The notes beneath the pieces were generated by a model that saw only the letters and a list, made by a program, of their open reading frames with translations, did no database searches and was not told the origin of the DNA. Below, piece after piece: positions 34,221 through 41,434 of a stretch of 64,000 nucleotides of DNA. Origin of the DNA: Micromonospora echinaurantiaca. GTDB taxonomy: Bacteria > Actinomycetota > Actinomycetes > Mycobacteriales > Micromonosporaceae. Within the stretch, counting starts at the first letter, position 1; the number at the start of each line of letters is the position of its first letter. Where the stretch lies: NCBI RefSeq assembly GCF_900090235.1, contig NZ_LT607750.1:7025501-7089500 (forward strand), read 5' to 3'. The position numbers were made by a program, and so were the translations under genes.

Positions 34221-35329
34221 CGGTCGTCTCCGTGGCAGTCGAGGCAGGTGCCGGTGCGGCGGGGGATGTAGTAGGGCTTGACCTGCCGGCAGTCGGGGCA
34301 GGTACGCCGGGCGGTGAGCGCCGTGTCGATGGCGGCGCGTTGCGCCGGGGTGGCGGTCCGCTTGGGCACCGCCAGGTCGAGACGGAACAGGTAGGCGACG
34401 CGCTTACCGCGACGCCAGAGGATCTGCGCGGCGGGTTCCTGGCCGCCGGGGCGCAGCTGTCGGTCGCGGAGCTGGCGACGGGTCAGCAGCCCGTCGGGGG
34501 CGAACTTGAAGGGGTAGGTCGGCAGGCCGAAGCGCTCGCCGGTCGGGTCGTAGAAGACCATCGGGTCGTCGTCCTCCGGGTCGTCGGTGGCCTGGCCGTC
34601 ACCGGCACGGCCGGTGGCGAAGGTGGGGTGTTCGTAGGTGTCGCGGTCGATGTCCTCGGGCAGGAAGGCAGCGCCGCAGGTGGCGCAGACGATCGGCCCC
34701 TCTTCGAAGGCCGCCTTGGAGATGCGCAGCTTGCGGGGGCACTCGCACTCGCACGAGACGCCGTTGTTGTTGTTCGTGCGGGACTTGCCTTCCCCGGTCG
34801 GTTCGGGGTGGCGGTAGAAGCGCAGCGCCTCGGACAGGTCAGCGATGACCGCCTTGTAGCGGGCGCGGGTGAGGTCGGTCAGGGTGCAGGGCGAGTAGCC
34901 GAGCTTGTCGTCCTTGGTGGTGGACATGCCGAGTTCGGCGGCCAGGGTCGAGAACTTCTTGTTGTGCCAGCGGCCCTGCCGGGAGGTGTCCTGGATGCCC
35001 CGGACGTCGGCCAGGGCGTGGGTGGCTTCGTGCAGCAGGGTGGTGAACACGGCTTCCGGTTCGCGGGTCAGGCCCTCGCCGGAGATGAGGATTTCGGGGA
35101 GTTGGGTGTCGCCGGCCTGCCAGCGCAGCGCGGCGAAGTGGCCCCACTTCATGCCCTGATTGGGCTTGGTGGGGGAGCCGGAACCGACCACGATGACGGC
35201 GGCCGGGACCTCGGGGTGCCGCTCGCGGATGGCGGCCCAGGCGGACTCAAGCGCGGTGATGAGCGCGGCAGTGGAGACAGCGTTTTGACACGTACGTGTC
35301 ACGTCAGTGATGTCGATAGCGGTGGTCAT
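34217..35329 (-). CDS. SprT-like zinc metallopeptidase with C-terminal zinc ribbons
   Basis: 370 residues from ATG 35329. HEATH (100-104) in LLHEATHALADVRG is the zincin motif, and RQGRWHNKKFSTLA downstream gives the SprT-type third region. Cysteine clusters CECECPRKL / CATCGAAF and a terminal CPDCRQ / CLDCHGDD look like two zinc ribbons. SprT/Spartan-like proteases cut DNA-bound proteins; in this operon a role in clearing DNA-protein adducts or host defence proteins during transfer is an inference. The palindrome copy b lies inside codons 10-15. Confidence 0.78.
   Translation of the reverse strand: MTTAIDITDVTRTCQNAVSTAALITALESAWAAIRERHPEVPAAVIVVGSGSPTKPNQGMKWGHFAALRWQAGDTQLPEILISGEGLTREPEAVFTTLLHEATHALADVRGIQDTSRQGRWHNKKFSTLAAELGMSTTKDDKLGYSPCTLTDLTRARYKAVIADLSEALRFYRHPEPTGEGKSRTNNNNGVSCECECPRKLRISKAAFEEGPIVCATCGAAFLPEDIDRDTYEHPTFATGRAGDGQATDDPEDDDPMVFYDPTGERFGLPTYPFKFAPDGLLTRRQLRDRQLRPGGQEPAAQILWRRGKRVAYLFRLDLAVPKRTATPAQRAAIDTALTARRTCPDCRQVKPYYIPRRTGTCLDCHGDDR
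35286..35301. promoter_or_regulatory. Palindrome TGACACGTACGTGTCA, copy b (before sprT-rep block)
   Basis: 16-bp perfect palindrome identical in its core to copies a and c. It sits at the 5' end of the SprT-like gene, overlapping its first codons, downstream of the GGDEF gene. It may mark an internal promoter for the SprT-zinc ribbon-Spd-Rep block. Confidence 0.7.
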
Positions 35330-36048
35330 GCGGCCCTCCAGCTGGTTGGGGCGGCGGCGAGGAGACTGGTGGGACGGGCCAGGTCACGGGGCCGATCGGT
35401 CGCCCGCAGGTCGGCGGGGGTGTCGGTGGTGTCCGTGAAGACGGCGGTCGTCCGGCGGTTGGCGCGGGCGGCGTACATGGCCAGGTCGGCCCGGTGCAGC
35501 CACACGGCGGCGGGGTGGCCGGGATCGGCCAGGACCGCGCCGAGAGTCGCGCCGACAGCCAGCGGGCGGCTGTCGTAGCTGACCGGCGTGGTCAGCCGGG
35601 TGTGGATGTGGGTGAGCCAGTCGGCCAGCCAGGTTGCGGCGTCGCCGCGCCGGGTGGCGGGGCCGGTGGTGATGACGGCGAATTCGTCGCCGCCGAGGCG
35701 GGCGGCGATGCCGGCGGGGCCGGCGATGCCGGCAAGCCGGTTGGCGACGGTGGTGAGGATGTGGTCCCCGGCGTCGTGGCCGTGGGTGTCGTTGACCTTC
35801 TTGAAGCCCACGAGGTCGACCAGGACCACCGCGACGGGTCGGGAGGTGGAGTGGGCGGTGCGGATGAGGGTGTCGGCGGCGGCGGTGAGGCCGGCGCGGT
35901 TGTGGATGCCGGTCAGCGGGTCATGGGTAGCCGTGTGCCGGACGGTGGCGAGTTCAGCCCGCAGGCTGTGACGGGCGGTGAGGTAGCCGGCGGTCGCGGC
36001 GGCGCTGATAGCGGTGGCGGTGATGAGGGCGCGCAGTCGGGGCGTCAT
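35326..36048 (-). CDS. GGDEF domain protein (diguanylate cyclase) on the mobile element
   Basis: 240 residues. One N-terminal helix (ALITATAISAAATAGYLTA) is followed by a full GGDEF domain: HDPLTGIHNRAGL, DLVGFKKVNDTHGHDAGD and intact GGDEF at 119-123. No RxxD inhibitory site is seen five residues before it, so product inhibition is unlikely. The last 50 residues are Thr/Ala-rich. Overlaps genes on both sides by 4 bases. It should make c-di-GMP, which in actinomycetes controls development (BldD), so the element may tune host differentiation for transfer. Confidence 0.85.
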   Translation of the reverse strand: MTPRLRALITATAISAAATAGYLTARHSLRAELATVRHTATHDPLTGIHNRAGLTAAADTLIRTAHSTSRPVAVVLVDLVGFKKVNDTHGHDAGDHILTTVANRLAGIAGPAGIAARLGGDEFAVITTGPATRRGDAATWLADWLTHIHTRLTTPVSYDSRPLAVGATLGAVLADPGHPAAVWLHRADLAMYAARANRRTTAVFTDTTDTPADLRATDRPRDLARPTSLLAAAPTSWRAA

Positions 36049-36572
36049 CGGGCACCGAGCCAGGCGAGGAAGCCCTCACGGGTGGGGCGCTTTTCCGCCC
36101 ACACGCAGGCATCGGCGTAGGTTTCGAGGTCGTCCTCGGTGGCGTGCGACCAGTCGTAGTCGTCGGCAGCAGCGCGCAGGGTGGAGATGACCTGCTCGGC
36201 GGTGCGGCCGGGGCGGTCGTTCCACTCGAACGGGTCGGTGTCGAGGTCACCCTCGTGGTAGGGCCGGGCCGGGTCCGGGCCGGCGGTGTCCAGGTGGCAG
36301 GTCAGGGCGTCGAGGGTGCGGGAGTAGCCGCGAGCGGCGGCGGGGTTCTTGTGCTCGTGCGGAACGGGGATGCGGTGGCCGTAGACGGCTACGGCGATCG
36401 CGCCAGCCACGCAGGCCGGCGGGAACGGGTTGTCGTCCTGACTCGGGGCGTAGTAGACGCCTTGCGTCCAGCCCCTGAGTTCGAGGTAGCGGGCGGCGCA
36501 GCGCAGGATGTCGGCCGGGCTCAGGTCGGCCAGCGCGCCGGGGATGTGGTGCTGGTTTTGGGTAGGGTTCAT
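36045..36572 (-). CDS. DUF6197 family protein
   Basis: 175 residues from ATG 36572, with AAAGGA about 10 bases before; GTG 36581 is too close to that site. ILRCAARYLELRGWTQGVYYAP, ACVAGAIAVAVYGHRI and a C-terminal DLETYADACVWAEKRPTREGFLAWL are the family features. It is a soluble actinobacterial protein family found on mobile elements and chromosomes. Function unknown. Overlaps the GGDEF gene by 4 bases. Confidence 0.75.
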   Translation of the reverse strand: MNPTQNQHHIPGALADLSPADILRCAARYLELRGWTQGVYYAPSQDDNPFPPACVAGAIAVAVYGHRIPVPHEHKNPAAARGYSRTLDALTCHLDTAGPDPARPYHEGDLDTDPFEWNDRPGRTAEQVISTLRAAADDYDWSHATEDDLETYADACVWAEKRPTREGFLAWLGAR

Positions 36573-36661
36573 GGCGGCCACGTCCTTTCGTGGGCGGTGG
36601 TTGGTGGCCGACGGGCCGGGTTCGCTTTCCTAGGGCTGGTCCCGGTCTGTCGGCCGTTCCT

Positions 36662-36847
36662 CTATCGGTGGTGCAGGTGGAGCCGGAGGAACACCCGCTG
36701 CCGGCCGTCGTCGGCGGCGGTGGGTGCGGATCGGAAGATGAGCGCGCCCGCGTTGCGGGCGATGGCGGTGAGCGCGGCGATGTCCTCGCCGGTGCCGACG
36801 AGCACCAGGTCCAGGACTCGGGTCGGAACAGCCGTCGTGGTCTTCAT
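36662..36847 (-). CDS. Small hypothetical AICE protein (61 aa)
   Basis: From ATG 36847 (MKTTTAVPTRVLDLVLVGTGEDIAALTAIARNAG). It overlaps the stop of the TraSA-like gene by 4 bases (ATGA) and is followed by an 89-base gap before DUF6197. An alpha/beta pattern with VFLRLHLH as last strand. Not recognised. Confidence 0.65.
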   Translation of the reverse strand: MKTTTAVPTRVLDLVLVGTGEDIAALTAIARNAGALIFRSAPTAADDGRQRVFLRLHLHHR

Positions 36848-37731
36848 GCCGCCGCCTTCATGTCGGTGGCCTGCCCCTCGGCGGGGGTCACGAGGCCGCT
36901 GTGCCGGCGGGTCCACGCGGCGTAGTCGGCGACCCGGATGATGTCGGCGTCGGTCATGTAGGCGGCCTTGACCAGGGCCGGGATGCCGCCTTCGGCGATG
37001 AGGAGGCCGGCGCCCTGGTTGTTGGGGTCGATGGTGTTGGAGGAGAAGCCGCGGGCGGCCCAGCCGTGCCCGAGCACGATGTCGGAGGACACGTCGGTGG
37101 TGCAGCGGCCAGCGAACCGCCACGCGAACAGGTCCCGCAGCGAGGTCGGGATGATGTCCGAAGACGGCCGCTGCGTGGCGGCGGCGACGATGATGCCGAC
37201 GGCGCGGCCACGGGCCACGATGTCGCGCAGCAGCGCGGCGAACAGCTCCTGTTCCTTCTTGTCGCCGGCGGTGGCGGAGAAGTAGGCGATCTCGTCGCAG
37301 GCGACGAGGATCTGACCGAACAGGTCGTTCGGGCCGATCTTCCGGCGACGGCGGGCCTTGAGGAAGGCGTAGCGGTTGTCCATCACCGTCTGCACCCGGC
37401 GCAGGGTGCGGATGGCGTAGGCGAGGTCCGGGCCGACGAACACGTCACAGGCGTCTTCCCACAGCCCGAGTTCGACCTGCTTGCCGTCGAGCAGGCACAG
37501 CCGCACGTCCGGGCACAGGGCCGCGTGCCCGACGATGGTGTTGAGCAGGCTCGACTTGCCCGCGCCGGGCTCACCGCCGATGAGGATGTTCCGGTAGATC
37601 ATCGGCAGGTACACAGCCTGGCCGAACTCGTCGATGCCGAGGAACACCGGATCGAAGATGGACAGGCCAGCGCCGACCGGCACCGTGGCGGTCGGGTTGG
37701 CGGGGAGTTCGATGGTGTCGGTGAGGTCCAT
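36844..37731 (-). CDS. FtsK/SpoIIIE-type DNA translocase (TraSA-like)
   Basis: 295 residues from ATG 37731. Walker A GEPGAGKS (53-60) and Walker B ILVACDE (D146/E147), then RDIVARGRAVGIIVAAATQRPSSDIIPTSLRDLFAWRFAGR, the RecA-fold FtsK pattern. No membrane segment is present. At this size it resembles TraSA of pSAM2 (about 300 residues), the single protein required for double-stranded DNA transfer. A separate membrane protein encoded upstream (37847-38785) may supply the anchor. The palindrome copy c lies 20 bases before the start. Confidence 0.88.
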   Translation of the reverse strand: MDLTDTIELPANPTATVPVGAGLSIFDPVFLGIDEFGQAVYLPMIYRNILIGGEPGAGKSSLLNTIVGHAALCPDVRLCLLDGKQVELGLWEDACDVFVGPDLAYAIRTLRRVQTVMDNRYAFLKARRRRKIGPNDLFGQILVACDEIAYFSATAGDKKEQELFAALLRDIVARGRAVGIIVAAATQRPSSDIIPTSLRDLFAWRFAGRCTTDVSSDIVLGHGWAARGFSSNTIDPNNQGAGLLIAEGGIPALVKAAYMTDADIIRVADYAAWTRRHSGLVTPAEGQATDMKAAA

Positions 37732-37750
37732 GGCGGGCTCCCGAGGTCGG

Positions 37751-37768
37751 TTGACACGTACGTGTCAA
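37751..37768. promoter_or_regulatory. Palindrome TTGACACGTACGTGTCAA, copy c (before tra block)
   Basis: Identical 18-bp palindrome to copy a, 20-37 bases upstream of the TraSA-like ATG, in the promoter region of the tra-GGDEF block. Typical operator position. Confidence 0.8.
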
Positions 37769-37846
37769 TGCGGGCGGGGGTTGGGAAGGGGGCGCGGACG
37801 CTCGACCCGTCAGGGGTGCTTGGTCCGCGCCGTCCCGGTTGAGGTG

Positions 37847-38785
37847 TCAGGCGTAGTCGGAGGGGTCGAACCCGTCGGTCGGGCTCGTCGTGGTGGTGGG
37901 GTTGTTGCGCGGCATGCGCGGCCGGGGAGTGTCGGCGGTCGTGGTGACCGGCTCGTCCGGCACGTCGGGCAGATCGAGGCCGACAGGCGGCATGCCCTGG
38001 GAGGTGGGAGCATTGGCTGGCACGTCGGTGGGGACGTAGTCCGGCAGCGGGGACACGATCGTTGCCGCCAGGGGTTCGCGGCGGGTGATGTCCACGCGGA
38101 TCAGCGCCGCGTAGCGGCGGGAGGCGCGTATGACGCGGACCTCGTTGGCCCAGCACGCCACGGCGAGCTTCTGCACCTGGCCCTCCTGCTCCAGGTCGCG
38201 GAGCGAGAGGCCGGGACGCAGCCACACCCAGACCCGTTCACCGGCCGGGGTCGGCCGGGCGAGCAGGATCAGCGGCAGCGAACCGGAGCGGTTGGTGGCG
38301 ATGAACGCCGCGAAGCACATCCGCAGTCGGTGCCGGACGATCAGACACCAGGTCAGGGCCAGGATGCGGCGGCGGACCGGGCCGATCGCGGCCGGGAGGC
38401 CGACGACCAGGACGACGGTGAGCAGCGACCCCCACATCGGGGTGGACTGCATCACCCAGGTCCAGCCGTAGACGGCGACCAGGCCGAGCAGGATCTCGGT
38501 CAGCCAGTGCCAGAACACCCGCAGGACCGGCCACGCCACGATCAGCGCGAATGCGACCGCGCCGCAGGCAGCGCCGATGACGCCGCCGAGCACGGCGCCC
38601 ACGATGGGGTGCAGGTAGTGCGAGGCCACCGTGGCGGCCAGCAGGCCGACCACACCGAGGATGACCCAGAACGCGATCGTGGCCCGACGACGATACGAAC
38701 GGGCGACCGGAGCTTCGATGACAGTGACAGCGTTGCCCCCACGGTTCGACCAGCCGAACGGGGACCGAGACGTAGACTTGGACAC
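37847..38785 (-). CDS. AICE membrane protein, putative anchor for the Tra translocase
   Basis: 312 residues from GTG 38785 with a GGAGG site. Four hydrophobic helices (FWVILGVVGLLAATVASHYL, IVGAVLGGVIGAACGAVAFALIVAW, FWHWLTEILLGLVAVYGW, SLLTVVLVVGLPAAIG) are followed by a soluble domain (LPLILLARPTPAGERVWVWLRPGLSLRDLEQEGQVQKLAVACWANEVRVIR) and a disordered acidic/Pro-rich tail. The soluble part resembles the region that precedes the FtsK motor in longer Tra proteins. Together with the 36844-37731 motor it could form a split Tra. Role inferred. Confidence 0.7.
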   Translation of the reverse strand: MSKSTSRSPFGWSNRGGNAVTVIEAPVARSYRRRATIAFWVILGVVGLLAATVASHYLHPIVGAVLGGVIGAACGAVAFALIVAWPVLRVFWHWLTEILLGLVAVYGWTWVMQSTPMWGSLLTVVLVVGLPAAIGPVRRRILALTWCLIVRHRLRMCFAAFIATNRSGSLPLILLARPTPAGERVWVWLRPGLSLRDLEQEGQVQKLAVACWANEVRVIRASRRYAALIRVDITRREPLAATIVSPLPDYVPTDVPANAPTSQGMPPVGLDLPDVPDEPVTTTADTPRPRMPRNNPTTTTSPTDGFDPSDYA

Positions 38786-38794
38786 GACAAGTCC

Positions 38795-38808
38795 TCCCTA
38801 CTAGGGAC
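38795..38808. promoter_or_regulatory. CTAGGGAC motif with local palindrome, copy 1
   Basis: TCCCTACTAGGGA (38795-38807) is a 13-nt palindrome, and CTAGGGAC (38801-38808) recurs before the regulator gene (39372) and directly before the Nudix start (40209). It is close to the start of the 37847-38785 gene and overlaps the bases of its ribosome site. Confidence 0.5.
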
Positions 38809-38910
38809 CGGATTTGTTGGGACAGGACGCGGGGTCGCAGACGACGCCAATCAACGGCGACCCCGTGTCCACCACTTCGCTTCTGTGAACCCGAACGGTG
38901 ACGCCCGCCG

Positions 38911-39243
38911 CTAGACGGCGGCGGTGTCCATCGCGGTCAGCGCCGAGGCCCGGAACGCCACACCCGAGCGGACCTTGCCGTCCCGATCGTTGACCCAGGG
39001 CAGCGCCTCCAGATCCACCGGCACGACCGGCTGACGCACCGTCACCGCCGGCATCACCGGGTTGACGACCGTCACGTTGATGACCTCAGCGGCACCCTCG
39101 GACAGCGCGTAAAGCTGCACCGTCCACATCGGGTTCTTTGACTCCCGGTCGAACTTCTGCTGACCGTTCTGGTCCAGCTTCGGCACCGGGTTGACCGCGA
39201 CCTCGTACGACACCCGCGAGGTGTCCAGCAGCAGACGTCCCAT
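38911..39243 (-). CDS. Hypothetical AICE protein, possibly Pra-like activator
   Basis: 110 residues from ATG 39243. All-beta pattern: RVSYEVAVNPVPKLDQNGQQKFD, NPMWTVQLYALSEGAAEVINVTVV, VVPVDLEALPWVND and RSGVAFRASALTAM. The W-x-V strand followed by a V-x-L-x-x-L strand and a closing RxSAL-like strand recalls the plasmid replication, integration and excision activator (Pra) family of pSAM2-type elements, but the resemblance is by eye only. First gene of the minus-strand block, divergent from the regulator. Confidence 0.5.
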   Translation of the reverse strand: MGRLLLDTSRVSYEVAVNPVPKLDQNGQQKFDRESKNPMWTVQLYALSEGAAEVINVTVVNPVMPAVTVRQPVVPVDLEALPWVNDRDGKVRSGVAFRASALTAMDTAAV

Positions 39244-39365
39244 GACTGACTCCTTCGTCTCGTGAGCTGAGCCCGTATCGGTGGGCCAGGTGCGTCCTCT
39301 CCGGACGGCAGCTCTTGTGGAATCAGGGTGCGTCGATCAGTAGTGACGACTTCACCACGAGGTAT

Positions 39366-39414
39366 GGACGACTAGGGACGTCCTTGTTAGGGTTAGCCGT
39401 CCTTCTAGTCGTCC
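39366..39414. promoter_or_regulatory. Operator-like inverted repeat in the divergent control region
   Basis: A perfect 10-bp inverted repeat, GGACGACTAG (39366-39375) and CTAGTCGTCC (39405-39414), 29 bases apart. Between the arms lie a GGACGTCC palindrome (39376-39383) and a TTAGGGTTAG run. The left arm merges with motif CTAGGGAC (39372-39379). It lies 27-75 bases before the regulator ATG and upstream of the divergent gene at 39243; likely autoregulatory. Confidence 0.65.
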
Positions 39415-39440
39415 CCGCCGTCGAGCCAGCAGGAGCCGAG

Positions 39441-40190
39441 ATGCCGAACGACCGTCTACGTAGCGGGATGCTTAAGAAGGGCCTGACGCCGGCCACACTG
39501 GCGGACAGGCTCGGCGTCGACCCAAAGACGGTCGAGCGTTGGGTCACCCAGAGCCGGAACCCGTACCCGCGCTACCGCCACTCCATCGCAGAGCTCCTGG
39601 ACGAAAGTGAGTCGTACCTTTGGCCGGACGCTCTGCCGACGCAGCGAGCGGTGCAGGTCAGCCAGTCCGAAGTCGTTCACATCTACCCGCGCCGCGGAGC
39701 CGTCCCGCCCGACCTCTGGCAGCAGCTCCTGGAGAAGGCCACTCGACAGGTCGGCGTCCTGGTCTACGGCGGGTTGTTCCTGCCCGAGTTCAACCACCGC
39801 TGGATACCCACGCTCCGGGAGAAGGCGCTGGGCGGCGCCCAGGTCGAGCTGCTATTCGGCGACCCGGAGGGCAGGCACATCGCCGAGCGCGGTGACGACG
39901 AAGGCATCGGGCATGCCATGTCCAGCAAAATCCTGAACGCGCTGGCGTTCTACAAGGACCTGCGGGACCTGCCCAACGTCGGGATCTACTACCACGACAC
40001 GATCCTCTACAACTCCATCTACCGCTTCGACGACGAGATGCTCGTCAACACCCACCTCTACGGCACACCAGCCGCCTACGCCCCGGTGCTGCACCTGCGC
40101 CGACTCGGCGGCGGGGACCTCTTCGACAGCTACGTCGCCAGCTTCAACCGAGTCCTCGGCAAGAAGCGTGCCGTCTGGCCTGAACACTGA
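39441..40190 (+). CDS. HTH transcriptional regulator with DUF5919-type C-terminal domain
   Basis: 249 residues from ATG 39441, 6 bases after AGGAG. The open frame upstream to 39315 covers the operator and was excluded. GMLKKGLTPATLADRLGVDPKTVERWVTQ (10-38) is an XRE-type helix-turn-helix. The rest (DLWQQLLEKATRQVGVLVYGGLFLPEF, VELLFGDPEG, VGIYYHDTILYNSIYRFDDEMLVNTHLYG) is the DUF5919 domain found on actinobacterial regulators next to Nudix genes. Likely master regulator of the element. It is followed by the Nudix gene after 26 bases. Confidence 0.8.
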   Translation: MPNDRLRSGMLKKGLTPATLADRLGVDPKTVERWVTQSRNPYPRYRHSIAELLDESESYLWPDALPTQRAVQVSQSEVVHIYPRRGAVPPDLWQQLLEKATRQVGVLVYGGLFLPEFNHRWIPTLREKALGGAQVELLFGDPEGRHIAERGDDEGIGHAMSSKILNALAFYKDLRDLPNVGIYYHDTILYNSIYRFDDEMLVNTHLYGTPAAYAPVLHLRRLGGGDLFDSYVASFNRVLGKKRAVWPEH

Positions 40191-40208
40191 GCGACCAGCG
40201 GTGAGACG

Positions 40209-40216
40209 CTAGGGAC
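40209..40216 (+). promoter_or_regulatory. CTAGGGAC motif directly before the Nudix ATG
   Basis: Third copy of the octamer, ending at the base before ATG 40217, where a ribosome site would be expected. See also 38801-38808 and 39372-39379. Confidence 0.45.
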
Positions 40217-40687
40217 ATGGCGCGGATCGAGCACTTCAACAACCCGAACGCCCCGAAGCCGAACAGCATCGTTGTTGCGGTGACCGTCTTCGTCCAAGAC
40301 GAGCAGGGACGGGTACTGCTCATTCAACGCACCGACAACGGCCTCTGGGCGCTACCCGGTGGCGCCCAGGACTTCGGCGAGTACATCGCCGAAACCGCCG
40401 TCCGAGAGACGCGCGAGGAGACCGGCATCGAGGTCGAGGTGACCGGGGTGGTAGGGATCTACACCAACCCGAACCACGTCGTGGAGTACAGCGACGGCGA
40501 AGTACGACAGCAGTTTTCGATCTGCTTTCTCGGCCGATACGTCGCCGGGGAGCCGACTACAAGCGATGAGTCGTCGGCGGTTCGATGGGTCGCAGAGACG
40601 GAGTTGGACGATCTATCTATCCACCCGTCGATGCGACTGCGCATCGACCATGGCTTTGAACATCGGAATCAGCCCTATATTGGCTGA
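40217..40687 (+). CDS. Nudix hydrolase, Pif-like (AICE immunity factor candidate)
   Basis: 156 residues. The full Nudix box GX5EX7REUXEEXGU spans 49-71 (GAQDFGEYIAETAVRETREETGI). pSAM2 encodes a Nudix protein, Pif, that stops transfer into cells already carrying the element. The position beside the element's regulator is comparable. The nucleotide substrate is unknown. The 3' end overlaps the convergent HD gene by 13 bases. Confidence 0.85.
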   Translation: MARIEHFNNPNAPKPNSIVVAVTVFVQDEQGRVLLIQRTDNGLWALPGGAQDFGEYIAETAVRETREETGIEVEVTGVVGIYTNPNHVVEYSDGEVRQQFSICFLGRYVAGEPTTSDESSAVRWVAETELDDLSIHPSMRLRIDHGFEHRNQPYIG

Positions 40688-41226
40688 TCCTGCATTCGCG
40701 CTTCCGTCCGTCTAATGGCTGTCAGCAGCGGACGCTCGGCTTTCGCCCAGAACCGCGTCACCAGGTCGTCGGGACCGTAGCGCTGTCGGATTTCCGCCAG
40801 CCTGTCCTCGACACTGAGGTTCTGGCCGTCCGGCCCCGTGGTCATGTCTGCATACCACAGGGCGTCGGAGGTGGCCGACTCCTCGCGTGGAAACTCAGCC
40901 ATCAGCACATCATTGAGCCCTCGCTCGACCGCTTCATATTCGGCGCAGGAGTGGTGGGCAACGAGCCCGGCGAGCCTCGGCGGGTATCCCTCGCGCAGAA
41001 GCCACCGGGCACCGTCTAATGCGTGGAAGCCGGTCTCGACAATGCCAGGCGCATAGCCGATGTCGTGAAGCCATGCGGCAGCCACGAGTAAGTCTTCGTC
41101 GTTGCCGGCCAGGGAACCGAGAGCACCTGCTTTCGCCGCGACTGCCTGGACGTGCCGCCATCGTCTTGGCAGCGCTGCCGCGAGCTGCTGCTCAGCTGTG
41201 TGGGCCGCGCGGTCGGGGAGACGCAC
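40675..41226 (-). CDS. HD domain metal-dependent phosphohydrolase
   Basis: 183 residues. Metal ligands of the HD fold: RHVQAV (first His), WLHDIGY (HD pair), FHALDGARWL and VAHHSCAEYE. TRTEARMQDQPI ends the protein. It probably hydrolyses a (poly)nucleotide phosphate. Homologous HD genes travel with Nudix genes in actinobacterial elements; both may cleanse or signal via nucleotides. Start at 41226. Confidence 0.82.
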   Translation of the reverse strand: MRLPDRAAHTAEQQLAAALPRRWRHVQAVAAKAGALGSLAGNDEDLLVAAAWLHDIGYAPGIVETGFHALDGARWLLREGYPPRLAGLVAHHSCAEYEAVERGLNDVLMAEFPREESATSDALWYADMTTGPDGQNLSVEDRLAEIRQRYGPDDLVTRFWAKAERPLLTAIRRTEARMQDQPI

Positions 41227-41434
41227 GCGTGGATGGTAAGGCGACCAGGCAAGCCGGCGCTACATTTGGCGACTGTCGGCGTCACAGACAAGGTCTCCCG
41301 GTCAACCAGGTGGACTGCCGTCGGCACCTAGCCGTTGGCCTCGCGCATCGTGAGGTTGACCTCAAGCGTCGCGACGTCGCTCAGCCGGTGAGCGGGTACG
41401 CCGGGTAGTTGCGCAATCAGCTAGGTCTTGTGCA

